This document shows positions 1-7,366 of a stretch of 20,097 nt of DNA, one piece after another; position 1 is the first letter of the stretch; each line of letters starts with the position of its first letter. The translations under genes were made by a program, and so were the position numbers. Source of the DNA: HGM13233 sp964478515 (GTDB lineage Bacteria; Bacillota; Clostridia; Oscillospirales; Ruminococcaceae). The stretch is taken from assembly GCA_964478515.1 (NCBI GenBank), contig CAYZIL010000031.1, forward strand, positions 1 to 20,097. The letters are read 5' to 3'. Under the pieces are notes generated by a model, which ran no database searches, was not told where the DNA came from, and saw only the letters and a program-made list of their open reading frames with translations.

Positions 1-160
1 GTTGCTGCGGTTCGCTGTATTGCTGCTGCGGCGCGTAGTATTGCTGCTGCGGCGCATTGTATTGCTGCTGCGGCGCATTGTATTGCTGCTGCGGCGCATT
101 GTATTGCTGCTGCGGTGCGTAGTATTGCTGCTGCGGCGCGCTGTATTGCTGCTGCGCATA
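1..160 (-). repeat. 21-bp in-frame tandem repeat encoding (Q)QQYxAP heptads
   Basis: The repeat period is 21 bases, with full units at 20-40, 41-61, 62-82, 83-103, 104-124 and 125-145 and partial or diverged units at 1-19 and 146-160. The three central units (41-103) are identical at DNA level. The others differ in a few bases, mainly at the codon after tyrosine (AAT, TAC or AGC). The period is a multiple of three, so copy-number changes would keep the frame. The array touches the window edge and may be longer. Confidence 0.95.
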
Positions 161-262
161 GCCTGGTCGATATGTCGCTTGGCCGGAATTACTCGTTGCG
201 GCGCCGCAGCTGGGGCAGTAGTCGCCGTCCATAGGCGCGCCGCACAAATGACAGTATTGCAT
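1..262 (-). CDS. Zinc-ribbon protein with QQQY heptapeptide repeats (3' end missing)
   Basis: The 87 residues visible are an N-terminal part only; the gene continues past the left edge. Residues 4-19 form a small zinc ribbon (CxxC, eight residues, CxxC: C4, C7, C16, C19), the type found at the front of many Bacillota membrane proteins of unknown role. From about residue 36 the chain is a proline/glutamine/tyrosine repeat, APQQQY followed by N, Y or S, about seven copies. The ATG at 262 is preceded by AAAGGAG (271-277) at good spacing. It begins 21 bases after the stop of the giant InlB-repeat gene, so the two are probably co-transcribed. In known proteins of this layout the repeat is a flexible linker before a membrane or C-terminal domain; that part is outside the window. 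The metal site is clear; the function is unknown. Confidence 0.85.
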   Translation of the reverse strand, partial: MQYCHLCGAPMDGDYCPSCGAATSNSGQATYRPGYAQQQYSAPQQQYYAPQQQYNAPQQQYNAPQQQYNAPQQQYYAPQQQYSEPQQ

Positions 263-283
263 AAATAGTTCTCCTTTTTTTGG

Positions 284-3200
284 TCAGGGAATGTCGTTAA
301 ATACGGGAATGAAGCTGGCAACCAAATTGCTGTTGGATTCGTCAGTATAGGTGAAACCGCCGTTGTCCGTGTAAAAACGTATTTCGCCGGCGGCGGCGTC
401 GTACATTTCCAAACTGCGCAGTCCGTACGGTAAAGTGCCGTTAGCGTATGCGAAGTAGGTGTTTGAATAGCCGCTTTGGGCGGTGAACGACCAGCCGCTG
501 CTGAAGTAAGCGCTTACAGCCGCGTTTTGGTTGCTCTGCGACAGCTGTACCGAGGGGATGTGCCAGAAAACGTCGGTGGTGTAGGTGACGCCGTTTACAA
601 CGACGCTGGCACTCGCTATGTCCATGTTTACCCTGTCGGCAAAGCCGCCGCTGGAGCTCAGCGAGCTCACGACCTGTCCTTGGGAATTGTAGTAGGTAAC
701 GCTGCCGCTTTGAGGTTGAGTGAGCGTGCCGGCCGCGGTGTCGCGCACCAGGAAACTGCCGGAGTCGAACTCTACGGTGTAGACTTTTGTAGAGCTTGTA
801 TAGCTCGCGCTCAGCTGGGTGTCGCTTGTAAAAGTCGAGCTGCCGAAGCAGAAGGTCGGCGACCAGCCGGAAAGAGTGTATGTTGTGGTCTCGGTGCCGG
901 GACGAACGACGAAGGAAGATACACCGCCTGGCAGGTTGAGCACGGCGCCGGAGGCTACCGAAACTTGCAGTGAACCGCTGCTGTAATTGTAGCTTGACCA
1001 GCCGTCGAAAAGCCAGGCGCCGCTGCCGGCGTTGAAGGTAAGAGCCACGGTGTTGGCCTGGCGCCAGACCGCGTAATAATCGCAGTCCGCACTCGGGTAT
1101 ACCAAAGAGGCGGCCGTGCTGCCGGTAAGCGAGCTGCTGCTTTCGGACCATCCCGAGAAGACCAGCGTCGTGTCGCTGTTGATGGGAACCTCGCTGAAAC
1201 CTATAGAGCTGCCGCAGGGCCCCGAGGAAGTCTTTATGGTCTGGGAGTCGGAGAACGCCGCGCCGTTGGCACTGAATGTGACGTTAATGGTGTTTGGCTG
1301 CCAAACGGCGTACCAGGTTAAATTGCTGTTGAGTGTAAACGTTAAGGGCTGCGCGCTGCCGGCGGCAGAGTTTGCAGTTGACGCCCAGCCGGCAAAGGTG
1401 TAGCCGGCTCTGGTAGGCTCAGTGGCGTTGTACTGGTATTGAGTGCCGTAAACGTTGGTGACGCTCGCCGTTGCAGAGCCGCCCTGGTAAGCGCCGCCGT
1501 TGGCGTTGAAAGTTGCGGTGTAGCTGCGCGGCGCGCTTGTGTAACTGACGTGTGCCGAAACAGAGCGCAGTGCGTTGCCGGCGGCGTCCAAGCTGCTGCC
1601 GTAGGTGTAAGGCAGGCTCAGCCCGTAGTCGGAAACGGCGTAGGTTTCCGCGGCAGAAGGCTGCCGGGCGAAAGACGACTCCAGCATGGCAGCGGTTATG
1701 CTCTCGCCGGCGCTGCCATGGAGCGTAAGTGTGACGCCGTAATCGTTAGTGAAGGTGACGGCATATTTGTTGTCTGTCTTCTCGTAGACCGGGCGGTAAG
1801 TAAGCCCGTGTACAAAATTGTGCCAATGACCGGGGTAAAGCGTTATGTAATAGCCGTCGTATGTGGTAGTGGAGCGCCAGCTGCTAAGAGTATAAATGTA
1901 ATCGTCGTCGCTCCACTGGTCGACTGACGGGACTTTAAATGTCTCGTTCGCCGAACCCGTGCGCGGGTCGTAGCTGCCGGTATAGACAGAGACTGCGCCG
2001 TCGGCAAGCTGTCGACCCTGGGAGTCGAAAGTTTCACTCACCTCAACGTACTCGCCCTTGTAAATTGCCCGGTACGACTGGTTAGAGCCGTCAGCCGCGG
2101 CAATAAAGGGCGTCCAGTGGCTGAATTTAAGCACATAGTAGGGGACGCCGGTCTCAATAATTTCCGGTACTTCCGGCGGCGTCGGAAGAGTGCCGCGCCG
2201 CACGGTCTGTACGTCCACGGTGTCTCCCTCGTAAGAGTAGAAGGTGACGGTAGAGTAGCTTCTGGTCATTACCATATAATAGTTGGCGTCTCCGTTGACG
2301 GGAACGATTTCTGGAGACCAGTAGCTGAATTTGTAATTGTCGTTTTCAAACAGCGTCATGTCGGGCTGCGGCGTTTCGCCGACAGACAAACGTAAAGTTT
2401 GCGTGGCGTTGTAGCCGTAGAAGCTTATGCGGCAGCGGGTGTCGCGCAGCACGGCCGCGTAGCAGGTGTGGCACTGGTAGTATGTACTGCCGTCAAAATT
2501 CCGGTAAACGTTTTGCCGGTACGGCACCGGCTCCCAGCCGATAAATTCAATAAAGTCTGGCAGGTCGAACTCCGACGCGTCGGGGAAGGGGAATTCGGAC
2601 TCGGGTGTGCCGACTTCGACCGTAAAGCTGCCGAAATTTTGAGCGATTGATTCTCCTTGGACTGCGCCGTTAATAATGTCCCCGTTAATCAGGTAATCGT
2701 AATAAAATTCTACATCAAAGGTGGATCTGCTCGCGTTCAAATACAAGTCGGTGTCCTGCATAATATCTAAAGTCGCAACGTCGACAGGTTGGCCGTCGGC
2801 GTCGAGCCACAGGTTGTCTTTGTCAACTAAACTGCAGTAAGCGTTCAGCGCCACAATAGTGCAGTAGTAGTAGTCAGGCGAAGAGATGCGCTGTCCGACA
2901 TAGTAGGTTTTCGACTCAATGATATTGTCGTCAGGGTCGTGGAAGTTGACGGTGTACTGCCGTGAGGTGTCGCCGTCGAATTTCGCAAAAGTTAATTTGA
3001 AATCTTTATAGATGAAACCGCTGTCCGAGACATTCGACAATTGCCCGACGCCGCCGAGGTAATACACGCGCACAATAATGTCAAGGCGCGCGGGAGCGTC
3101 GTCGCTCAAAGTTATTACGCCGTTATTAACTCTAATGTATTTTAATGCCTCGTTGAGTTTTAGAGAGTTTTCAACGTCTGAGCGCAGCAAAGAGACCGCG

Positions 3201-5518
3201 TACATGTCGCGCTCGGCGGTCTGTTCGGTTATAATCGCCATGCCGCCCGGTCCGCGCAGGTTGACGGTCGCCAGCGCCAGGTTGTAGTCGCTAAGCACGT
3301 TGTACTCGTTGGTGTTTACGGTAACGTCCTCGCCGCTGTGAGCGAAACCGGCAAAGAAGGTGTCGGTACTTATGCTCAGCAGCGGGAATTTCCAGCACGC
3401 AAGGTTATGGCTGCCCTCAAATGGCCAGAACTTCCAGTTAAAGTCGACCGAAACATATACGCCGAGCTCCAGAGTAAATGCACCGGTCACGTCAATGTCA
3501 GACCCGCGCGCGGAAGTGCTCTGCCAGGAATAGCCGCTGACGGACACATAGCCGCTTATTTCGCAATAGCAGCCGACTTCGGCACTTATGCCGATGCTGT
3601 AAGAGTCATGCAGGTGAAAAATTGAAATGCTGACGCTGACGCGCAGGCCGCCGCGAATGCCGACCATGCCTTTCAGGGTGACGTTGTAGTAAAAAGAGCT
3701 GCAGACATAGTCGCGGTACGGCCGCATCTCATTGTTTTTATTCAACGAGACGCCGACCGGCGTATTGCCGCTGTATTGCAGCGTTCCGTTGGTACTGCCT
3801 ATTTTGAAGGTGATGGACTGCTGCAGTTGCACGCCCATACCGGCCTGGGCGCCCAGGCTGACGAAAGCGCTCAAATCGCATTTAATGTTAAGTATTTCGT
3901 AAATACTTACTTCCAGTGAGCCGAGATTTACAGTGTATATGTCCTCGTAGTCCAAATTGCCCTCAAGCAGCTCGGAATTGTTCAGATCCTGCACAAAGGC
4001 GTCGGCGGGGCTTGCGGCATTTTCAATAAGCTCTTCCAGATCGTCGCTGATGTCAATAGCGTCGGTGTCGTCATCGTCGTCGTCGTTAAGGCCGCTGAAA
4101 GCTACCGAGCCGGTAATTGATATTCCGAAAGTGTTTGTCACATAGACGCCGGTGTTTTCGTATTCATCAAGGCGGAAAAAACTTATAATTTGCGAGAAGG
4201 CGCTCACCTTTACCGACTCGGTTATCTTCACGCGCAGTGTGATTTCTACGTTGCCCGTCTGCCATTTTATTGAGCCGCTGTCGCAGGACAAATTCGCGTC
4301 CACGCCGCGGTCACTGGCCGACAGGTAGAAGCTCGGCGAAAATGCGAGGTTAAAAACAGAGTTGCCGTCTTGGGCGTAGAACTCGTTCTGCATGTCCGCC
4401 GGCAGCTGGCTGATGGCGTCGGTGACGCTGGGAGTCTGTTGAACGGCGCGCACGACAGTGTCGAGCAGTTGCGCATAGCCGCCGTCCGGGTCGCCGAGCT
4501 GTGCCGACATTTGCGAGATTATATCCTGCTCGTTGGCGGCAAGTGAACTAAGGTCGACGGGCTCGTCAACATACAGGTCAAAAGTTTCGTACACCTCGCC
4601 GAGATTCGGGGTGACGAGCTCAACATATGTTGCGCTCGCGTTTTGGTAGCTGACGTCGGTGCGGATGCTGATAATTTTAAAATATTGCGAGTTGGCGTCG
4701 GCCGGGCCCTGCGTGCCGAGATTGATTATGCTGCCAGCGCTCAAAGCCGCGTCAAAAGACTGAAAATAGGCGCCGTAAAGCGCCTTGCCGTCGTCAATTT
4801 CGTCGCCGGTGCCGCTGGCAGTGCCGACTTGAGAGATGTCGAGCAGGGTCATGGCGTCAACATAGACAATATCGCCGTACGGCGTGATATTTACTGTTTC
4901 GGCGCGCGGAACGTCAAAGCTGTAGGCTACGGGAGCCTCGGCGCTGACGTCCTCGCCGTTGACGGCGCAAAACTGTACAGCGTCGGTGGCAACTATCGTT
5001 AATTTATATGTAAATCCGGGATGAAAGCCGTCGGCGGCGCTGATAATATATAAACCGTTTCGCTCGCGCACGCTCAGCGTCACGCCCGAGCCGCCGAAAT
5101 CCTGCAGCACAATAAAATCGCCGATGTTGTCGTCGGTGAGAGCATAGGTTGAGCTTACGGTAAATTCGGCGTCGGACTCAAGCTCGCCGAGATAGACGGC
5201 GGTGTTGTCCTGAGCAATTTTTTGGGCGTACACGGCGCGCACGGTTGTGCTGCCGTCGAGTGTATCCGCGGCGGAGTAGGGGACGCTGTTATCCTCGTAA
5301 AACCAGCCGATAAACTCGTAGCCGCTTTTGCCGGGCTCGGGCAGTTCGCCGGCAGAGTGTCCCCGCCAGACATAAACTGAGTCAAGCTGGGTGCCGCCGT
5401 CACTGTCAAGAGTTACGACAATTAGATTGCAAAACACCACAGCTGCCGCTGTGGCCAGTACTGCGGCGGCGAGAATAATTATTGTCAGCAGCTTGTGTCG
5501 GTGTAGCCACGTTTTCAT
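284..5518 (-). CDS. Giant membrane-anchored InlB B-repeat surface protein
   Basis: 1,744 residues. The N-terminus is basic (MKTWLHRHK) followed by a hydrophobic stretch at about 10-35, which could be a type II anchor or an uncleaved signal peptide; ATAAA offers a possible signal peptidase I site, and no lipobox or C-terminal LPxTG is seen. InlB B/Listeria-Bacteroides-type repeats (pattern of V-F-x-x-x-G-G, then G-Y-x-F-x-G-W, then YAVW) lie at about 31-98, 855-930, 1088-1153, 1333-1406, 1410-1485 and more degenerately at 1490-1572. Residues 400-730 are a serine/glycine-rich beta-type region of unknown family, with an aspartate run at 479-484. The start at 5518 has a TGAGGT ribosome site. In known surface proteins such repeats act as stalk or adhesive modules facing the outside. 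The ligand cannot be told from sequence. Expression is probably from the consensus promoter at 5605-5632. Confidence 0.85.
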   Translation of the reverse strand: MKTWLHRHKLLTIIILAAAVLATAAAVVFCNLIVVTLDSDGGTQLDSVYVWRGHSAGELPEPGKSGYEFIGWFYEDNSVPYSAADTLDGSTTVRAVYAQKIAQDNTAVYLGELESDAEFTVSSTYALTDDNIGDFIVLQDFGGSGVTLSVRERNGLYIISAADGFHPGFTYKLTIVATDAVQFCAVNGEDVSAEAPVAYSFDVPRAETVNITPYGDIVYVDAMTLLDISQVGTASGTGDEIDDGKALYGAYFQSFDAALSAGSIINLGTQGPADANSQYFKIISIRTDVSYQNASATYVELVTPNLGEVYETFDLYVDEPVDLSSLAANEQDIISQMSAQLGDPDGGYAQLLDTVVRAVQQTPSVTDAISQLPADMQNEFYAQDGNSVFNLAFSPSFYLSASDRGVDANLSCDSGSIKWQTGNVEITLRVKITESVKVSAFSQIISFFRLDEYENTGVYVTNTFGISITGSVAFSGLNDDDDDDTDAIDISDDLEELIENAASPADAFVQDLNNSELLEGNLDYEDIYTVNLGSLEVSIYEILNIKCDLSAFVSLGAQAGMGVQLQQSITFKIGSTNGTLQYSGNTPVGVSLNKNNEMRPYRDYVCSSFYYNVTLKGMVGIRGGLRVSVSISIFHLHDSYSIGISAEVGCYCEISGYVSVSGYSWQSTSARGSDIDVTGAFTLELGVYVSVDFNWKFWPFEGSHNLACWKFPLLSISTDTFFAGFAHSGEDVTVNTNEYNVLSDYNLALATVNLRGPGGMAIITEQTAERDMYAVSLLRSDVENSLKLNEALKYIRVNNGVITLSDDAPARLDIIVRVYYLGGVGQLSNVSDSGFIYKDFKLTFAKFDGDTSRQYTVNFHDPDDNIIESKTYYVGQRISSPDYYYCTIVALNAYCSLVDKDNLWLDADGQPVDVATLDIMQDTDLYLNASRSTFDVEFYYDYLINGDIINGAVQGESIAQNFGSFTVEVGTPESEFPFPDASEFDLPDFIEFIGWEPVPYRQNVYRNFDGSTYYQCHTCYAAVLRDTRCRISFYGYNATQTLRLSVGETPQPDMTLFENDNYKFSYWSPEIVPVNGDANYYMVMTRSYSTVTFYSYEGDTVDVQTVRRGTLPTPPEVPEIIETGVPYYVLKFSHWTPFIAAADGSNQSYRAIYKGEYVEVSETFDSQGRQLADGAVSVYTGSYDPRTGSANETFKVPSVDQWSDDDYIYTLSSWRSTTTYDGYYITLYPGHWHNFVHGLTYRPVYEKTDNKYAVTFTNDYGVTLTLHGSAGESITAAMLESSFARQPSAAETYAVSDYGLSLPYTYGSSLDAAGNALRSVSAHVSYTSAPRSYTATFNANGGAYQGGSATASVTNVYGTQYQYNATEPTRAGYTFAGWASTANSAAGSAQPLTFTLNSNLTWYAVWQPNTINVTFSANGAAFSDSQTIKTSSGPCGSSIGFSEVPINSDTTLVFSGWSESSSSLTGSTAASLVYPSADCDYYAVWRQANTVALTFNAGSGAWLFDGWSSYNYSSGSLQVSVASGAVLNLPGGVSSFVVRPGTETTTYTLSGWSPTFCFGSSTFTSDTQLSASYTSSTKVYTVEFDSGSFLVRDTAAGTLTQPQSGSVTYYNSQGQVVSSLSSSGGFADRVNMDIASASVVVNGVTYTTDVFWHIPSVQLSQSNQNAAVSAYFSSGWSFTAQSGYSNTYFAYANGTLPYGLRSLEMYDAAAGEIRFYTDNGGFTYTDESNSNLVASFIPVFNDIP

Positions 5519-5604
5519 ATGGTAACCTCATTAAAAAGACAGATTGTCTGCTTGCCCAATAATTTACAAAAACAGTCAGCAAATTGAACATAATTACAAA
5601 TTTA

Positions 5605-5632
5605 AGTATACAAGATTGAGATAAAATGTCAA
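5605..5632 (-). promoter_or_regulatory. Sigma-70-type promoter of the InlB-repeat gene
   Basis: On the minus strand TTGACA (5632-5627) and TATACT (5610-5605) are separated by 16 bases, close to consensus. The predicted leader is about 80 bases. Just before the ribosome site a small stem AGACA/TGTCT (5537-5549) is followed by TTTTT on the minus strand, which could act as a weak attenuator. Confidence 0.75.
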
Positions 5633-5641
5633 TTAAAGGAT

Positions 5642-5671
5642 AAAAAAGGCAAGGTGTCAGCCTTGCCTTTT
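5642..5671 (-). terminator. Rho-independent terminator after the TetR gene
   Basis: The arms AAGGCAAGG and CCTTGCCTT (5646-5654 / 5661-5669) enclose a 6-base loop. Flanking A/T runs extend the stem and give a T-run on the minus strand. It lies 19 bases past the TetR stop and 10 bases before the -35 box of the next gene, so it isolates the two transcription units. The flanking runs are symmetric, so it could also stop plus-strand transcription. Confidence 0.8.
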
Positions 5672-5689
5672 ATGAAAAAAATTATTAAG

Positions 5690-6235
5690 TCAGTTCAGCA
5701 GCGAATTCAGGCCCTGAGCCGCCAAGGACACATAGCGTTTTTCGTCCTCGGCACTGAACGAGGGCTGAGTCAGAGAGACGATGGCCAATTCGAGCGCGCT
5801 TGTAAAAAAGCAACTCGTCAGCAGGTCGCTGTTTTGCTCTGAGACGTTTAATTTCTGCGCCAGAGCGGCGCGCAGGCCGCTGTCGGCTATGCTGTTTTTG
5901 AGCGCCGAGCAGCGCAGCTGGCGGTAGCAAAGGGCGCTGTCGGCATTGTTGCGGAAACATCTGAAGACGGCTGACCAGCAAACGGCGCAGCGCTCGCTGT
6001 CGCTGCCTTTTATTTCCCGGACGTCACGCAGCGATTTTGTCAGCAGTTCGCAAATGTTGTCGCCGCAAGCGCACATAAGCTCGGGCTTGCTGGCAAAGTT
6101 GTTGAAAATGGAGCCCTCGGAAATACCGATGTAATCTGCCAGCTTGCGCGTGGTCATGTTCTCAAGACCGATTTCGGCGCAAAGCGAGATTGCAGCGTCG
6201 ACGATCCGCTCGGGATAGATGAACTTTTTTCTCAT
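5690..6235 (-). CDS. TetR/AcrR-family transcriptional regulator
   Basis: 181 residues, a normal length for the family. The N-terminal helix-turn-helix is clear at about residues 8-55: an IVDAAISLCAEIG helix, then TTRKLADYIGISEGSIFNNF, then K50-P-E-L. The second half is helical and cysteine-containing, with no recognisable ligand pocket, so the inducer is unknown. The ATG at 6235 has GGAG 7 bases upstream. It has its own promoter (6297-6324), ends at a terminator, and sits between a surface-protein gene downstream and the divergent glycan operon upstream. TetR proteins usually repress their own gene or a neighbour, so the divergent glycan operon is the likeliest target; no convincing operator palindrome was found. 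Confidence 0.9.
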   Translation of the reverse strand: MRKKFIYPERIVDAAISLCAEIGLENMTTRKLADYIGISEGSIFNNFASKPELMCACGDNICELLTKSLRDVREIKGSDSERCAVCWSAVFRCFRNNADSALCYRQLRCSALKNSIADSGLRAALAQKLNVSEQNSDLLTSCFFTSALELAIVSLTQPSFSAEDEKRYVSLAAQGLNSLLN

Positions 6236-6296
6236 TTTTTCTCCGCAATAAAATACTGTTTTGATTTTCGGGGTGTAGACTCAGGCACATTGATTA

Positions 6297-6324
6297 ATTA
6301 TAAAGTATTAATTTTTGCTGTCAA
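6297..6324 (-). promoter_or_regulatory. Consensus promoter of the TetR gene
   Basis: On the minus strand TTGACA (6324-6319) and TATAAT (6302-6297) match consensus fully, with a 16-base spacer. The predicted leader is about 55 bases. Its -35 box is 48 bases from the -35 box of the divergent glycan promoter, close enough for shared control. Confidence 0.8.
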
Positions 6325-6372
6325 TTATTTGAGTTGATATGTACTTATGATGCGATTAATGTGCGGTATGTG

Positions 6373-6401
6373 TTGAAAAGTAACCGGAAGATTGTTATTA
6401 T
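6373..6401 (+). promoter_or_regulatory. Promoter of the glycan/CDP-sugar operon
   Basis: TTGAAA (6373-6378), a 17-base spacer and TATTAT (6396-6401). Transcription would start near 6408, giving a leader of about 125 bases before the first start codon at 6533. No other promoter of this quality was seen in the six-gene run up to 11768. Confidence 0.7.
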
Positions 6402-6427
6402 AGATAAATAATTGATAATTATATTTC

Positions 6428-6496
6428 CGGTGGAAAAAGCGGCAAAGATGGGGAGAAAGACCGCAAGCACCGAAAAATTTTCCTACAATTATCGGT
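6428..6496 (+). promoter_or_regulatory. Structured 5' leader with two competing stems
   Basis: Stem A pairs CGGTG (6428-6432) with CACCG (6468-6472). Inside it GCGG (6439-6442) pairs with CCGC (6461-6464) around an A/G-rich 18-base loop. Stem B pairs ACCGA (6469-6473) with TCGGT (6492-6496), which is followed by TTTTG. The two stems share 6469-6472 and cannot form together, a layout typical of leader switches. It matches no riboswitch class that I recognise. Stem B has a large loop and a short T-run, so it would be a weak terminator. The pairing is seen in the sequence; the regulatory role is inference. Confidence 0.4.
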
Positions 6497-6532
6497 TTTG
6501 CGTGGGAGAGGGAAACGAGAGGATAATATCTT

Positions 6533-7366
6533 TTGAATTACGCACATTTTATGGAGCAGTGGGACAGCGTCGCTTTTGCCGGCTATAATGCCGCCGCCGC
6601 GGCGCGCTATGCACTGGAGCGGCCGAAATATGCCGCCGTTCTTAAGAAAAACCGCGCGCTGCGCGGTCGGCACAGCGGTGAGCGCTGTTTTGTGGTGCTC
6701 AACGGGCCTTCGCTCAACGAGCACGACCTGACGCCGCTGCGGGACGAAAAAGTCTTTTGTGTAAACTACATGTTTCGCGCGCCGCTTGTCGAGACAATTA
6801 AGCCGGACTATTACTGCTGGTGTGACGCCAAAATTACGGCGCAGCCGAACGGCGGCTCTGTGCTGGCAGAACTGCGCGAAAAGTGCCCGCAAGCGGCCTT
6901 GCTGTTTACCACCCGCTTTTGCGGTGTGGCCGCAGACGACGGCAAAAGTTACTTTACCTACAGCAAGCACATGCCGACAAAAAACCGCGTGCGCAGCGAC
7001 CTTGCCGGGCTGAGCTCCAATTTTCAGACGGTGGCGGGCTACGCCGTAAACTGCGCGCTGTATATGGGCTTTGCCGAAATATACATTCTCGGCCTCGATT
7101 TTGCGCCGGGCCCGTTTGCGCACTTTGCCGACCTCGGCAGCGGCTCCGCCTGCGCCGACCCGGCCAGGGCGGCGGACAAGGACGAGGTGTGCGGCAATTA
7201 TCTCGGCTATGTCAAAGCACAGTACGAAAACTATTATTTGCGCAGCGCCGCACAGCGCGCGGGACAGCGCATAATAAACCTAAACCCCGACAGCTGCGTG
7301 CGCGCCTATGAATTTGGCAGTTTTGAGCGCCTTTTTTCGCAAGAAAACGGCGGTGCGGCGCAATGA
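6533..7366 (+). CDS. MptE-like/DUF115 GNGPSL-type protein, putative glycosyltransferase
   Basis: 277 residues. Residues 51-61 (RCFVVLNGPSL) match the GxGPSL nucleotide-binding loop shared by DUF115/MptE-like proteins, motility accessory factors and GT42-type sialyltransferases. A second conserved block, GYAVNCALYMGFAEIYILGLDF (about 169-190), and the C-terminal INLNPDS-FGSF segment fit the DUF115 group best. Members in polysaccharide clusters are thought to transfer or process nucleotide-activated groups; the exact reaction here is unknown. The TTG at 6533 is preferred because GAGAGG lies 10 bases upstream. The internal ATG at 6551 has no ribosome site. Its end overlaps the GT8 gene by 4 bases (ATGA), so the two are translationally coupled, and it is the first gene of the CDP-sugar operon. 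Confidence 0.7.
   Translation: MNYAHFMEQWDSVAFAGYNAAAAARYALERPKYAAVLKKNRALRGRHSGERCFVVLNGPSLNEHDLTPLRDEKVFCVNYMFRAPLVETIKPDYYCWCDAKITAQPNGGSVLAELREKCPQAALLFTTRFCGVAADDGKSYFTYSKHMPTKNRVRSDLAGLSSNFQTVAGYAVNCALYMGFAEIYILGLDFAPGPFAHFADLGSGSACADPARAADKDEVCGNYLGYVKAQYENYYLRSAAQRAGQRIINLNPDSCVRAYEFGSFERLFSQENGGAAQ

Noticed and set aside
476..5002. Many open frames of 60-170 codons on the plus strand opposite the giant surface-protein gene
   Set aside because: They lack ribosome sites, have no recognisable domains, and arise because the high-GC coding sequence has few stops in the complementary frames.
6391..6412. TTATT-N7-AATAA palindrome overlapping the -10 box as a TetR operator
   Set aside because: The arms are five A/T-only bases in a very A/T-rich stretch, which is expected by chance; the centre is not symmetric.
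6428..6496. Leader read as a cyclic-di-GMP or other known riboswitch
   Set aside because: CAAAG and AAG(C) segments recall parts of known aptamers, but the conserved cores and tetraloop-receptor pattern are absent.
6419..7123. A 234-codon minus-strand frame opposite the first glycan gene
   Set aside because: Its protein is arginine-rich and low in recognisable motifs, while the opposite strand encodes a conserved GNGPSL-type protein.
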